Origin: a virus
Reading direction: 5' to 3' (one strand)
DNA length: 40,340 nucleotides
Virus record (IMG/VR): IMGVR_UViG_3300034166_001004
Coordinates: 1 to 40,340 of that record
Under the pieces are notes generated by a model. That model saw nothing but the letters and a program-made list of their open reading frames with translations, had not been told where the DNA came from and did not search any database. Position 1 is the stretch's first letter. The number at the start of each line of letters is the position of its first letter. Positions 1 through 7,139 of the stretch are shown here, in pieces. A program made the position numbers and the translations under genes.

Positions 1-101
1 ACACGTTGCTGCTCCACTTGAGGAAGCCGCGTTCGTGGTTCGTGGCGGAGGTGTAGGTGTTGTAGATGTTGAAGGTTTGGGGGTTGGCCGCATTTCTCTG
101 G
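1..101. repeat. Left copy of 101-bp terminal redundancy
   Basis: Bases 1-101 match 40240-40340 except at position 54 (T here, A at 40293). The same tail-fibre gene reads in frame across the join, so this is best explained as the overlap of a circular or circularly permuted genome of about 40,239 bp. The mismatch changes one fibre residue (Tyr here, Phe at the other end), which suggests a strain variant in the reads or an assembly error. Confidence 0.85.
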
Positions 102-946
102 CCGAGGGTGTTCGCGGCGTCGCGCACAACTACAAGATCCGCTGGATCGAGGTGATTGGTCGCTGGCCCCCACGTTAAAGGCAGCGTGGCTGAAAAACGA
201 ACCGCCGACGAACTAACAGCTAAATTCACCGAGTTAAAACCTGCACTTCCGCCGATCAGTATTGAATCGGTCGTGCTGGTCGGGTGGCGCAGTCCAGTTG
301 CCGCAGTCACGCCAGCGCGACTTACCCAAAATTGCGTGGTGCCGCCCACTTGCAAGTCGGCCAATAATGACGCGGCGGCGCTTGCCGTGTTGGTCACATT
401 GAACCGTAACCCTGTAAAAGTCACCGCCGCATTGTTCCAAGTCTGCGCCAAATCCAGCACAGGCGCGGACGCCGTGATGGTGCCGTTGTTGGCGGCGAGC
501 GTGGTGAAGGTGCCTGCGGCGGGCGTGGTGTTGCCGATGGGCTGGCCTTCGATCTGGATGCGTCCAGAGGCGTCCGGCGCGGTCAGCGTGCGGGTGGTGC
601 CGGTGGTGATGCTGCCGAGGTCGAACTGAAGGTTGCGGGTGCTGTCGCTGTTGTCATACAGCAGAAAGACGTTATCTGCGAACACGTCACCCAGCGTGCC
701 GCCGAAGGTGTAGTCGGCATCGCGGGAGACGCCAGCGGTGGCGCTTCGATAGTAGATGCCTGCCGGTTTGTTGAAGGGCCACACGCCGCTGTTGCCGCGC
801 ACTAGCCATGCGCTGTTGAGAGGGGCCGAGCCGTCTAAAGGCAAATCTGCATAGACAGCCACTTCGCCGTCGATATAGGACGCGCCGCCGCCGCCCGATC
901 CTTTTTGATCGAACGTGCCGCTGAAGGGGTTAAACGTCCAAGGCAT
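1..946 (-). CDS. Tail fibre protein, N-terminal part (continues across the record ends)
   Basis: The minus-strand frame begins with ATG at 946 and stays open to base 1. It continues in frame at 40239 and stops at 39632, giving about 517 aa in all. The N-terminus (MPWTFNPFSGTFDQKG, then a glycine run) is a short virion-attachment-like segment. It is followed by a Ser/Thr/Asn/Gly-rich, beta-rich body with repeated phrases such as AAGTFTTLAANNGTI, typical of trimeric phage fibres. It lies downstream of the portal and a small MHPN protein. It is a probable receptor-binding or side fibre; the receptor is unknown. No enzyme motif is visible. The gene is split only because the record was opened inside it. 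Confidence 0.85.
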   Translation of the reverse strand, partial: MPWTFNPFSGTFDQKGSGGGGASYIDGEVAVYADLPLDGSAPLNSAWLVRGNSGVWPFNKPAGIYYRSATAGVSRDADYTFGGTLGDVFADNVFLLYDNSDSTRNLQFDLGSITTGTTRTLTAPDASGRIQIEGQPIGNTTPAAGTFTTLAANNGTITASAPVLDLAQTWNNAAVTFTGLRFNVTNTASAAASLLADLQVGGTTQFWVSRAGVTAATGLRHPTSTTDSILIGGSAGFNSVNLAVSSSAVRFSATLPLTWGPATNHLDPADLVVVRDAANTLGQRNAANPQTFNIYNTYTSATNHERGFLKWSSNV

Positions 947-967
947 TTGAGATTAGAAATTGGAGAT

Positions 968-1177
968 TTAAGAGCGGGTCACTGTGGCGATCTTGGCGTC
1001 ATCCGAGGACGGCGTGCCGCCGACATAGGTGAAGGTGAGCGTGGCGACTGTCTGGCTGCCTTCTTTGTAGACCACCGTGGAGAGATTGTTTGTCGTGGAG
1101 ACGTAATTCAGCTCAACCGCGTTATGCTGCGGAATGTTGAGACCGGCGATGTTTCTGACGGAGACGTTGGGGTGCAT
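968..1177 (-). CDS. Small virion-associated hypothetical protein (69 aa, MHPN start)
   Basis: A 69-aa protein between portal and fibre, with only a few bases to either neighbour. It starts MHPNVSVRN and is rich in Ser/Thr/Val with beta-strand character. A second small protein at 38288-38542 also starts MHPN and also sits next to tail genes, so the two may be distant paralogues. The role is unknown; the position suggests a minor structural or assembly protein. I recognise no family. Confidence 0.7.
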   Translation of the reverse strand: MHPNVSVRNIAGLNIPQHNAVELNYVSTTNNLSTVVYKEGSQTVATLTFTYVGGTPSSDDAKIATVTRS

Positions 1178-1180
1178 ACG

Positions 1181-3280
1181 TTAGGCGGCTGGTTGGGCGG
1201 TCATGCCGAGTTGCTGGTCTTGCGCCATCTTTTGCAGCGCTGGCTGCGCGCCGGTGCGGCCGATGACGGCGTTTTGCTGCTGCTGCAACTGGAATTGGAA
1301 AGCCTGTGCGCGGGCGTCGATCATCTTGCGGAAGATTTCGTCTTGGGCGTAGCGCTGTTGGACTGCCGGATTGCTCTGAATGATTTGCTGCAAGGTTTGC
1401 AGCCTTACCTGTGCGTTTTGTCCGCCTTCTTTGAGCGGGGGTTCGGTGCCTGCGGCGATTTTGGCGAAGGCGGTTTGTTCGTCTTCTTGCTCCATCTGCG
1501 TCGCGGCGCCGATATCCCTGACGAGGAGGTTGGCGAGGTTTTGGTCAACGCTGCCGAGCATGACCTTGATCAATTGAGCGCGGTCGATAACCCCCATTGA
1601 ATCCAGAGGCACTAGATTTTGGGTCAAGAACGTCATCTTGGCTTCCAAGGCGGCGTTATCGAGGGTTCTCGCGTCGAACTCGGCAGTGATGTCATAGCGA
1701 CCGCGGATGTCGGCGGCGCCTTCAGCTAACGGCGTGGCGTTTCCGGTGACGCGAGAAATTTCCTCTGGCAACATATACTGCTGCGCCAAGGCGAGGATTT
1801 GGATCATCATGACCTTCATATCGAGGAGCCATGAGTCGGCCAGATCCTGCATGTGCAGCATGGCGATGTTGGGATTCACGCTCTCGGTCATTCGTCCGAA
1901 GTAGCGGTCAACGTCGGCGCGGGTTGCCTGCTCGACCTCGATGCTGCCTTGGTCAAACGGCGGCGGTGTCATCCAGTTAATCTCGTTCGGGCGGCGCTCA
2001 GGGATTTGCATCGCGGGTCCGAGGACGAGATCGAGGCGGCCTCTGGAAGCGGGCACTTTGAGCGGAGGAATGATGCTGATACTGGCGCGGTCAACCCTAT
2101 AGTCCCTCTGCACCTTCACCTCTTCCTGCGCCGACTGGACGATCTCAGGGATTCCGCGGCTTTCGAGGAGGGGGCGGGTGTTGCGCTCGCGGGGCAGCTC
2201 GACAAAGGGATACATCTGATGCTCGTAGGGCATCAGCTCATGCAGGGCGACGGAGTCGGTGATGCTGTAGCTGACGACGGTGCGGGTGACCTTAGTCGCT
2301 CCAGTGCGGTCGTCGTGCTCCTTGCGGTAGACGTGCCACACTTCGATCAGGTCGCGCATTTGCTCGTACAAGAACTGGTCCGAGCGGTGGATGTTCATGT
2401 GGATGCGCTTCATCTCGCCGCGATGCTTCACCGCGCGCTCGACCCACTCCTTGTCCCAGCCTTCCAGTGCGGCGCGCTCGCGCAGCTCGAACTCACTGAG
2501 CAGCTCGCGGCGGGCGATGAAGGGCGCCCTTTGCAGGGAGTCCGTCTGTATTGGAAAAATCACGTCCTCCCATGCTTCGAGAGCACGCACCACCGGCTTG
2601 CTGGAGAAAATATAAGGGCTTTCCCACTCGACCTCGCCCTTCTCGCGGAGCTGGCGGACCTTGGACACGCTGCCCAACTCCGGCACCACCTGACCGAGAA
2701 GCTCCGCGGCCAGCTCCTCCTGAGCCGGATCAAGAACGACTTCGAGGAGCGCTTGCAGGTTGGGGTCTTGCGTCTCCTCGATCATCATCATCGCCTCTTC
2801 GAGCGTGAACTTCTTCACCTCGACGCGGGTCTGGCGCTCCCAATCGACAGCCATGACGGCGAGGCCATAGGTCTCTCTAAACTCGGCAGCCAAGCGGATC
2901 TCGCGGCGCATGTCGTCGGCACAGTGGCTGTGCAGGAGCCAGCGAAGCACAGTCTCGGCGGCATTCTTCTTGGGAGCGTCCATCACCTCGACCGGCTGGA
3001 CTTGCAGGCGAGACTTGAAGAATGCGGACGTGAGCGAAATCACCCGCTCCCGAATGATCGATTCGGCCAAACGGACGGCACAGTCACTACTATTCTCCCA
3101 AGGAAAGACCTTCTTGCCGTAGAAGGCTTGGTGCTTGCGGCCGTCGTCGCTCTGTCCGGCCCAGATACAATACCGGACGTTGAAGTTCTTGAGCTTGCGA
3201 TGCAGGTAACCGGAGCCGTCGTGGTCCGCCTGATCGATGTCGCTGATCATGCGCGTGATTTTGTCGCGGTCGAGTTTCAT
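1181..3280 (-). CDS. Portal protein (head-tail connector)
   Basis: A 699-aa protein, in the size range of podovirus-type portals. It begins MKLDRDKITRMISDIDQAD and has the long helical, charged make-up of large portals (for example EVWHVYRKEHDD and an ERRPNEINWMTPPPFDQG segment before the stem and crown region). The C-terminus is Gln-rich and helical (FQFQLQQQQNAVIG), consistent with a barrel or crown. The portal forms the dodecameric ring through which DNA is packaged and ejected. Position supports the call: it follows terL, scaffold, capsid and the decoration-like gene. Its start overlaps the stop of the upstream 111-aa gene by one base (TAATG). The assignment rests on size, composition and context rather than one diagnostic motif. 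Confidence 0.8.
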   Translation of the reverse strand: MKLDRDKITRMISDIDQADHDGSGYLHRKLKNFNVRYCIWAGQSDDGRKHQAFYGKKVFPWENSSDCAVRLAESIIRERVISLTSAFFKSRLQVQPVEVMDAPKKNAAETVLRWLLHSHCADDMRREIRLAAEFRETYGLAVMAVDWERQTRVEVKKFTLEEAMMMIEETQDPNLQALLEVVLDPAQEELAAELLGQVVPELGSVSKVRQLREKGEVEWESPYIFSSKPVVRALEAWEDVIFPIQTDSLQRAPFIARRELLSEFELRERAALEGWDKEWVERAVKHRGEMKRIHMNIHRSDQFLYEQMRDLIEVWHVYRKEHDDRTGATKVTRTVVSYSITDSVALHELMPYEHQMYPFVELPRERNTRPLLESRGIPEIVQSAQEEVKVQRDYRVDRASISIIPPLKVPASRGRLDLVLGPAMQIPERRPNEINWMTPPPFDQGSIEVEQATRADVDRYFGRMTESVNPNIAMLHMQDLADSWLLDMKVMMIQILALAQQYMLPEEISRVTGNATPLAEGAADIRGRYDITAEFDARTLDNAALEAKMTFLTQNLVPLDSMGVIDRAQLIKVMLGSVDQNLANLLVRDIGAATQMEQEDEQTAFAKIAAGTEPPLKEGGQNAQVRLQTLQQIIQSNPAVQQRYAQDEIFRKMIDARAQAFQFQLQQQQNAVIGRTGAQPALQKMAQDQQLGMTAQPAA

Positions 3281-3615
3281 TAGATCAGGACTGTGGCTTT
3301 GCGCGGGGTATACTTAATCGCGCACTCAGGGTTCCGTTTTAGAAACCAGTGGCGGAATGTTTTGTCAGACCAGCAGCCGTCACCTAGATGCTTCTGCCAT
3401 GCAAAATAAGCATCGGCCGGAACGTCCATGACGTGCTGACCGATGCCGTCTACAGTGCAGTGTTCTAACTGGTCGTTGATCTGCTTGGCCTTGCGAGCGT
3501 CGATAGCGGCCATCACCTGCTGTGCGCGCCATCCTGTCTGTAGCTCCTCTTTGACAAGGTGAGCAAGCTCGTCATCCATGTCTCCGACCAGCTCGGAGAA
3601 TATTTGATCTGACAT
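3280..3615 (-). CDS. Hypothetical protein (111 aa) upstream of portal
   Basis: A 111-aa protein, acidic in its first half (SELVGDMDDELAHLVKEEL) and aromatic and basic near the end (HWFLKRNPECAIKY). It ends on the portal start (TAATG), so translation is probably coupled. A strong hairpin (3624-3659) separates it from the capsid-side genes. The family is not recognised. A head-completion or portal-accessory role is possible from position only. Confidence 0.75.
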   Translation of the reverse strand: MSDQIFSELVGDMDDELAHLVKEELQTGWRAQQVMAAIDARKAKQINDQLEHCTVDGIGQHVMDVPADAYFAWQKHLGDGCWSDKTFRHWFLKRNPECAIKYTPRKATVLI

Positions 3616-3623
3616 CCTAACTT

Positions 3624-3659
3624 CTGCCGTCCGACCCGCATACGCAGTGCGGACGGCAG
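3624..3659 (-). terminator. Strong hairpin between decoration-like and portal-side genes
   Basis: Perfect 10-bp arms, CTGCCGTCCG (3624-3633) and CGGACGGCAG (3650-3659), with a 16-nt loop. It lies in the only sizeable gap (57 bp) between the decoration-like gene and the 111-aa/portal pair. There is no T-tract after it on the minus strand, so it may be an attenuator or RNA-processing site rather than a full intrinsic terminator. It could help keep capsid expression higher than portal expression. Confidence 0.5.
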
Positions 3660-3672
3660 TGTGTTAAGACGC

Positions 3673-4119
3673 TTAGAGCGAGGACAGCTTCGTCACGGCG
3701 AGATAGATGTGGATTTCTCCAGCATCAAGATCACTCAGGGACTTGGCGGTCATGCTCTCGACCAAGAGGTCAACCGTGTCGGCCGCCGTGTAGGCGAAGG
3801 GAACGGTGTTGACGTTGGCGGCGTAGAGCACCTCGGTGCCATTGACGTTGACCTGCGTGGCAGCGATGTATTCATCGGTGTCGGTGCCGTCACCGACCTG
3901 CACTTTGGTGTCGTTGAACGCGCCATCCGAAGCATCGGAGAACGCGGTGACGAGCTTGTAGGCGGCCTTCTCGACGACGTCGCCAGCGGCCACGCTCAAG
4001 AGCGCGATGGTCTGGTCGGCGTCAGCCGTGGTCAGGGTGAGGTCAGCGTGCGTGACGATGGCCTTGTGCGTGAAGCCGGTTGCGGCTTTGGTCTCAGCGG
4101 GGAGTTCGAAGATTTCCAT
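3673..4119 (-). CDS. Probable capsid decoration/stabilisation protein (148 aa)
   Basis: A 148-aa protein starting MEIFELPAETKAATGF. It is low in charge and rich in Ala/Val/Thr/Asp, with the alternating pattern of a beta-sandwich. It is immediately downstream of the major capsid gene. Its leader shares the 10-mer ACTAGAAAGA with the capsid leader and has no GGAGG-type site. Proteins of this size and make-up next to the capsid gene are usually head-decoration or stabilising proteins. The function is inferred from context; no motif proves it. Confidence 0.6.
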   Translation of the reverse strand: MEIFELPAETKAATGFTHKAIVTHADLTLTTADADQTIALLSVAAGDVVEKAAYKLVTAFSDASDGAFNDTKVQVGDGTDTDEYIAATQVNVNGTEVLYAANVNTVPFAYTAADTVDLLVESMTAKSLSDLDAGEIHIYLAVTKLSSL

Positions 4120-4129
4120 AATAGTACGA

Positions 4130-4139
4130 TCTTTCTAGT
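4130..4139 (-). promoter_or_regulatory. Shared capsid-gene leader motif, decoration-like gene copy
   Basis: On the minus strand the 10-mer ACTAGAAAGA precedes the 148-aa gene by about 10 nt and is followed by TACTAT just before the start. The same 10-mer and a TACTAT precede the major capsid gene (5184-5193). The GAAAGA core might act as a weak ribosome-binding site. Confidence 0.35.
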
Positions 4140-4150
4140 TAGTTGTTCGA

Positions 4151-5173
4151 TTAGGAAGTCGCGGAGAACTTGCCCATATTTTTCGGTGACATAACCGCGA
4201 GCGACACGATGCAATCCACGAGTCCGCGCGGTCCACCACCGCTGTCTTGCAGCTCTTGGAAGCGCGGCTTGCGGCCGTAGCGAAGCATGACGCTCTCAGG
4301 CGACATGATGTAACCGCGAGCATACTTCTCGGCGTCGGTCGAAGCGTTGGCAGCCAAAAATAGGCTGGTCACGATTTCCACGGTCGAAAAATCTCCTTCG
4401 TAGAACGAGATATTCGACACCAGACGATCCGAGCTGGAAGCCTGCGCGGTCTGGCGCAGATTGAACACGTTCGATGTGCTGTTCACAGTGAAGCGTGTCA
4501 TATTAGTCACAGCCTTTTTAAGGCTCGGTCCCGCCACAAGGACGAGTCGATCCTGACTGCCAGTCTGCTCGTAGATGCTCTGCAAGACGTTCTGCAGGGC
4601 GCTTTCGGTGAGCGACGCGGTCGCGGTCGTGTTGATGCTGGCAGAAGGAGTCGCCTGCGAGGTCGGAACCGGAAGGTCGGTTTGAGAACCGGCCGTTGCG
4701 ATCCACTTGCCGAGTCCGCGAGTTTTGTAGGCCACGCTGCCGGAGCCTTCGACGGATTCGTTGTCCGAGCTGATGGTCGCTTCGACATCGCGTTTGACTT
4801 CCAAGATCGTCTTGGCGATGGCCTTGGAAAATTCCTTGCGACGGCCGATAGCGGCAACGTCAGCAAGGTTCGCCTGCCAATCGGAAACGCGGGCAGTTCT
4901 GCGAATTTTTTGGGCGCGAGCACTGAGCATGACGCGGTTTGCGGCCGCATCGGAGAACTCGGTCACGTCGGCGGAATCAACAACGCCGTCTGTGGACGGA
5001 GCGCTGTAAGAATCGGCCAAATAGCTGTAAACCGAAGGATTAGTGATGTCCGCACCTACGCGAGCAATGCTCGAAGAGATGGGTGTGTTTTTGTTATCGA
5101 CGTAGGTAAGAACATCAAGGATGTCCTCCCTATTTCCAACTGAGGGGAACAATTGTCCCGCGGGAGCTGCCAT
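4151..5173 (-). CDS. Major capsid protein (SU10/DUF5309-like)
   Basis: A 340-aa protein. The N-terminus (REDILDVLTYVDNKNTPISSSI), the central KIRRTARVSDWQ segment and the C-terminal GRKPRFQELQDSGGGPRG resemble SU10-type major capsid proteins, which adopt the HK97 fold. It lies directly after the acidic scaffold gene and before a decoration-like gene, the normal order. It builds the icosahedral head. The start at 5173 (ATGGCAGCTCCC) has an A-rich leader rather than a strong Shine-Dalgarno sequence, although this should be one of the most highly expressed phage genes. Confidence 0.85.
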   Translation of the reverse strand: MAAPAGQLFPSVGNREDILDVLTYVDNKNTPISSSIARVGADITNPSVYSYLADSYSAPSTDGVVDSADVTEFSDAAANRVMLSARAQKIRRTARVSDWQANLADVAAIGRRKEFSKAIAKTILEVKRDVEATISSDNESVEGSGSVAYKTRGLGKWIATAGSQTDLPVPTSQATPSASINTTATASLTESALQNVLQSIYEQTGSQDRLVLVAGPSLKKAVTNMTRFTVNSTSNVFNLRQTAQASSSDRLVSNISFYEGDFSTVEIVTSLFLAANASTDAEKYARGYIMSPESVMLRYGRKPRFQELQDSGGGPRGLVDCIVSLAVMSPKNMGKFSATS

Positions 5174-5183
5174 AGTAAGTTTT

Positions 5184-5193
5184 TCTTTCTAGT
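5184..5193 (-). promoter_or_regulatory. Shared capsid-gene leader motif, capsid gene copy
   Basis: On the minus strand ACTAGAAAGA is followed by an A-rich stretch and TACTATGG, where ATG is the capsid start. It is the same motif as at 4130-4139. No GGAGG-like site is present. Confidence 0.35.
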
Positions 5194-5204
5194 GTGAGGT
5201 TTTG

Positions 5205-6236
5205 TTAACTAAACAGAGCTTCGGAGACGTAATCTGCAAGATCGTCGATCCTGCCGCTCATAACTCTGTCCTTTGCCGCTTTAGAAACGGCGCCTTTGGT
5301 AGAAGTTTTCGGTGAACTGATCGGGTTCGCTGGGGTAGGTGTCTTTGCGATCTTATTAGACGAGACCTTCTTCGACGCGGCGGCTTTAGCGTTAGACGCT
5401 GCCTGCTTGGCCATGAGCTGCTGCTCACCGTAGAGCGCCAAGCCGACCCAGTATTCAACCTGCGGGAGCTTCAATAGCTCCGGCGCTTGTTTTACGGTCG
5501 CTTGGAACGCTTGGTTGAGCGCGCTGCCTTTTGTGAAGAGGTCGGGGAACAGGTTCTTGGCCGCTTCGACTGCTGGCTGCCTTTGGGCAAGCCATTCGCG
5601 TCGAGCGGGAGCATGCACCGTCAAAACGTCGTCTGCACGAATCAGGTAGTTTTTTACCTCATCGGCGTCAACGTAGACCTCGCTGCCGTCCGGTTTACGC
5701 ACGGTGGCACCGTCTGTGTTGCGCAAAGCCCACCGGCGAACTTCCTGAGCGCTTTTGATTTTCGCATCAAGCGCTTCGGCGGTATCGACATCGGCGAGCG
5801 GGTTCTCCGCGCTAGGCTGCAGGATCGGGCGCGAAGCCTCATTGACCTGAGCCTCCAGCTCTTGAAGGCGCTTTTGCGCTTCTTCGTATTGCGATTTGAC
5901 GGTGGCGGCTTCTTCGGCTGCGGCCTTCTTTTGCGCCGTCAGTTTATTTATGCGCTTCTGGACATTGTCCGGTGATGGCGCTTCGCCTTCCTCGTCTTCG
6001 CTGTCCTCGGAATCTTCCGAGTCGCCAGACTCTTCTGTGCTGTCCTCTTCGGAGGTTTCCTCGGTGTTCTCCTCGGTCTCCTCTTCTTTTGTCTCGTCTT
6101 GTAAAAGATCTTCGGCTTCGTCAGCCGATTTCACTTCTTCCAGTTTCTGCTCCGGCATGCCGCCAGACAGCTCCTGAATAGCTAGTGAAACTACATCTAC
6201 ATCAGCGTCGTTCGACGCCACTTTCCCTTCCGCCAT
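5205..6236 (-). CDS. Capsid scaffold protein
   Basis: A 343-aa protein with a very acidic region of Glu/Asp/Ser repeats (roughly residues 40-85, for example EDSEDSEDEEGE). A helical coiled-coil stretch rich in Lys/Ala/Glu/Gln follows (about 95-145), then a basic C-terminal part rich in Ala/Lys/Ser. This composition and the place just before the major capsid gene are typical of phage scaffolds, which shape the procapsid and are then lost. The ATG at 6236 has a good ribosome-binding site (GGGAGGT, about 7 nt upstream). It is the first head gene after a 360-bp non-coding stretch. Confidence 0.85.
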   Translation of the reverse strand: MAEGKVASNDADVDVVSLAIQELSGGMPEQKLEEVKSADEAEDLLQDETKEEETEENTEETSEEDSTEESGDSEDSEDSEDEEGEAPSPDNVQKRINKLTAQKKAAAEEAATVKSQYEEAQKRLQELEAQVNEASRPILQPSAENPLADVDTAEALDAKIKSAQEVRRWALRNTDGATVRKPDGSEVYVDADEVKNYLIRADDVLTVHAPARREWLAQRQPAVEAAKNLFPDLFTKGSALNQAFQATVKQAPELLKLPQVEYWVGLALYGEQQLMAKQAASNAKAAASKKVSSNKIAKTPTPANPISSPKTSTKGAVSKAAKDRVMSGRIDDLADYVSEALFS

Positions 6237-6239
6237 GGT

Positions 6240-6597
6240 CTAAACCTCCCAAGATGGTGCCAGAGAGTTCGTCTCTCAGTCCGATCAACACCCAGCGCCA
6301 TGAAAGCGCACTCCACGTTGATATATCTAGTATTCGGTAATACTGAACGGATGTCCAGTAGTATTTTTACTCAGCTTGGATAGCAAACGCATTACTTGTC
6401 ACAAACTGTATGCACTTTTTGACATTGTCCTACGGTTTGCAACAGTTCCCGAGCGGGTATAAAGCCGTCGATTTTGACCGGATTGCGCCCGATTGGGTAT
6501 AGAGCGGGAACATGGTTTTACATTGCGCGGCGCAGTGTCGCCGGATGCTTACATTGGCGGCTGGGAACCAAATCACGCTTGGACTACGGCGCAAAAG
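6240..6597. promoter_or_regulatory. Non-coding region upstream of the scaffold gene
   Basis: I see no convincing gene in these about 360 bp. The stretch is AT-richer than its surroundings between 6320 and 6470. It holds two small hairpins: GAGAG-TTCGT-CTCTC at 6263-6277 in the scaffold leader, and AGTATT-CGGT-AATACT at 6329-6344. On the minus strand a TTGTGA box followed after 16 nt by TATCCA (about 6378-6405) is a possible promoter. The region probably carries the head-operon promoter, with the 6329-6344 dyad as a possible operator. This is inference. Confidence 0.4.
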
Positions 6598-6888
6598 CTA
6601 CTCCACCCGATGCGAATCCGCGCGGCGTGCTTCGAGCGCGTCCCACAGTTCCTGCAGCGCGCAGAGCTGACCGGCGGCGTGTGCGAGATATCCGCCCTCC
6701 TTCGAGGTCGCCATCGTGCTGCACAGCGTGACGGCGTCGGCGATGCGGTCCTGCAGCTCCGTCATCACAGCCAAGTAGGCATTGGGCGCCTGCTCGCGGC
6801 TGAAGGCGAGAGCGCCTTTTGGGTCGTAGTTGTCGGACACGGCATAGCGGTCCACCGGTATGGTTTTGGTTTTTTGCGTGAATAGCAT
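6598..6888 (-). CDS. Hypothetical protein (96 aa)
   Basis: The 96-aa frame starts MLFTQKTKTIPVDRY at 6888. It is mostly helical and contains SREQAPNAYLAVMTELQDRIADAV and QLCALQELWDALEARRAD. This start is preferred to an upstream one because the extra residues are low-complexity and lie over the neighbouring gene gap. It lies between a small zinc-ribbon gene and the head-operon leader. The family and function are not recognised. Confidence 0.65.
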   Translation of the reverse strand: MLFTQKTKTIPVDRYAVSDNYDPKGALAFSREQAPNAYLAVMTELQDRIADAVTLCSTMATSKEGGYLAHAAGQLCALQELWDALEARRADSHRVE

Positions 6889-6932
6889 AATTTTTAAGCT
6901 GTTTGTGTTCGGGGTTTGCGAATGGCGAATGG

Positions 6933-7139
6933 TTATATCCAGAAGGGATACATGACGTTGTTGGCTACGATGACGTGCGGGCCGCACTCGCGGCAGATGG
7001 GGCCGAGCTGTTCGTCCACTCCATGGATGTCCTCGATACGAAGCCGCTTAGAACACACGCCACAGCGCGGCGGCTCCTTGCTGCGTCCGCGCCATGGCCT
7101 CGCGCGCGGGGGCGGGGGAACTATGCCAGTGGGAGCCAC
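6933..7139 (-). CDS. Small zinc-ribbon protein (68 aa)
   Basis: A 68-aa protein with a GTG start overlapping the terL stop. It has a Pro/Arg-rich N-terminus and then two Cys pairs, C26-x2-C29 and C49-x2-C52, likely to bind one zinc ion. Small zinc-ribbon proteins beside terminase genes are common in phages but their roles are mostly unknown. Overlap with terL suggests coupled translation. Confidence 0.65.
   Translation of the reverse strand: MAPTGIVPPPPRARPWRGRSKEPPRCGVCSKRLRIEDIHGVDEQLGPICRECGPHVIVANNVMYPFWI

Noticed and set aside
1-101. True short terminal direct repeats of a T7-like genome
   Set aside because: The repeat is in the middle of a fibre gene whose frame continues across it. 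Circular overlap explains it better, though virion end mapping was not possible.
1853-3283. Long open frame on the plus strand antisense to the portal gene (476 codons)
   Set aside because: It is a mirror frame of GC-rich coding DNA. It overlaps a recognised portal gene entirely, has no recognisable protein features, and similar mirror frames occur elsewhere.
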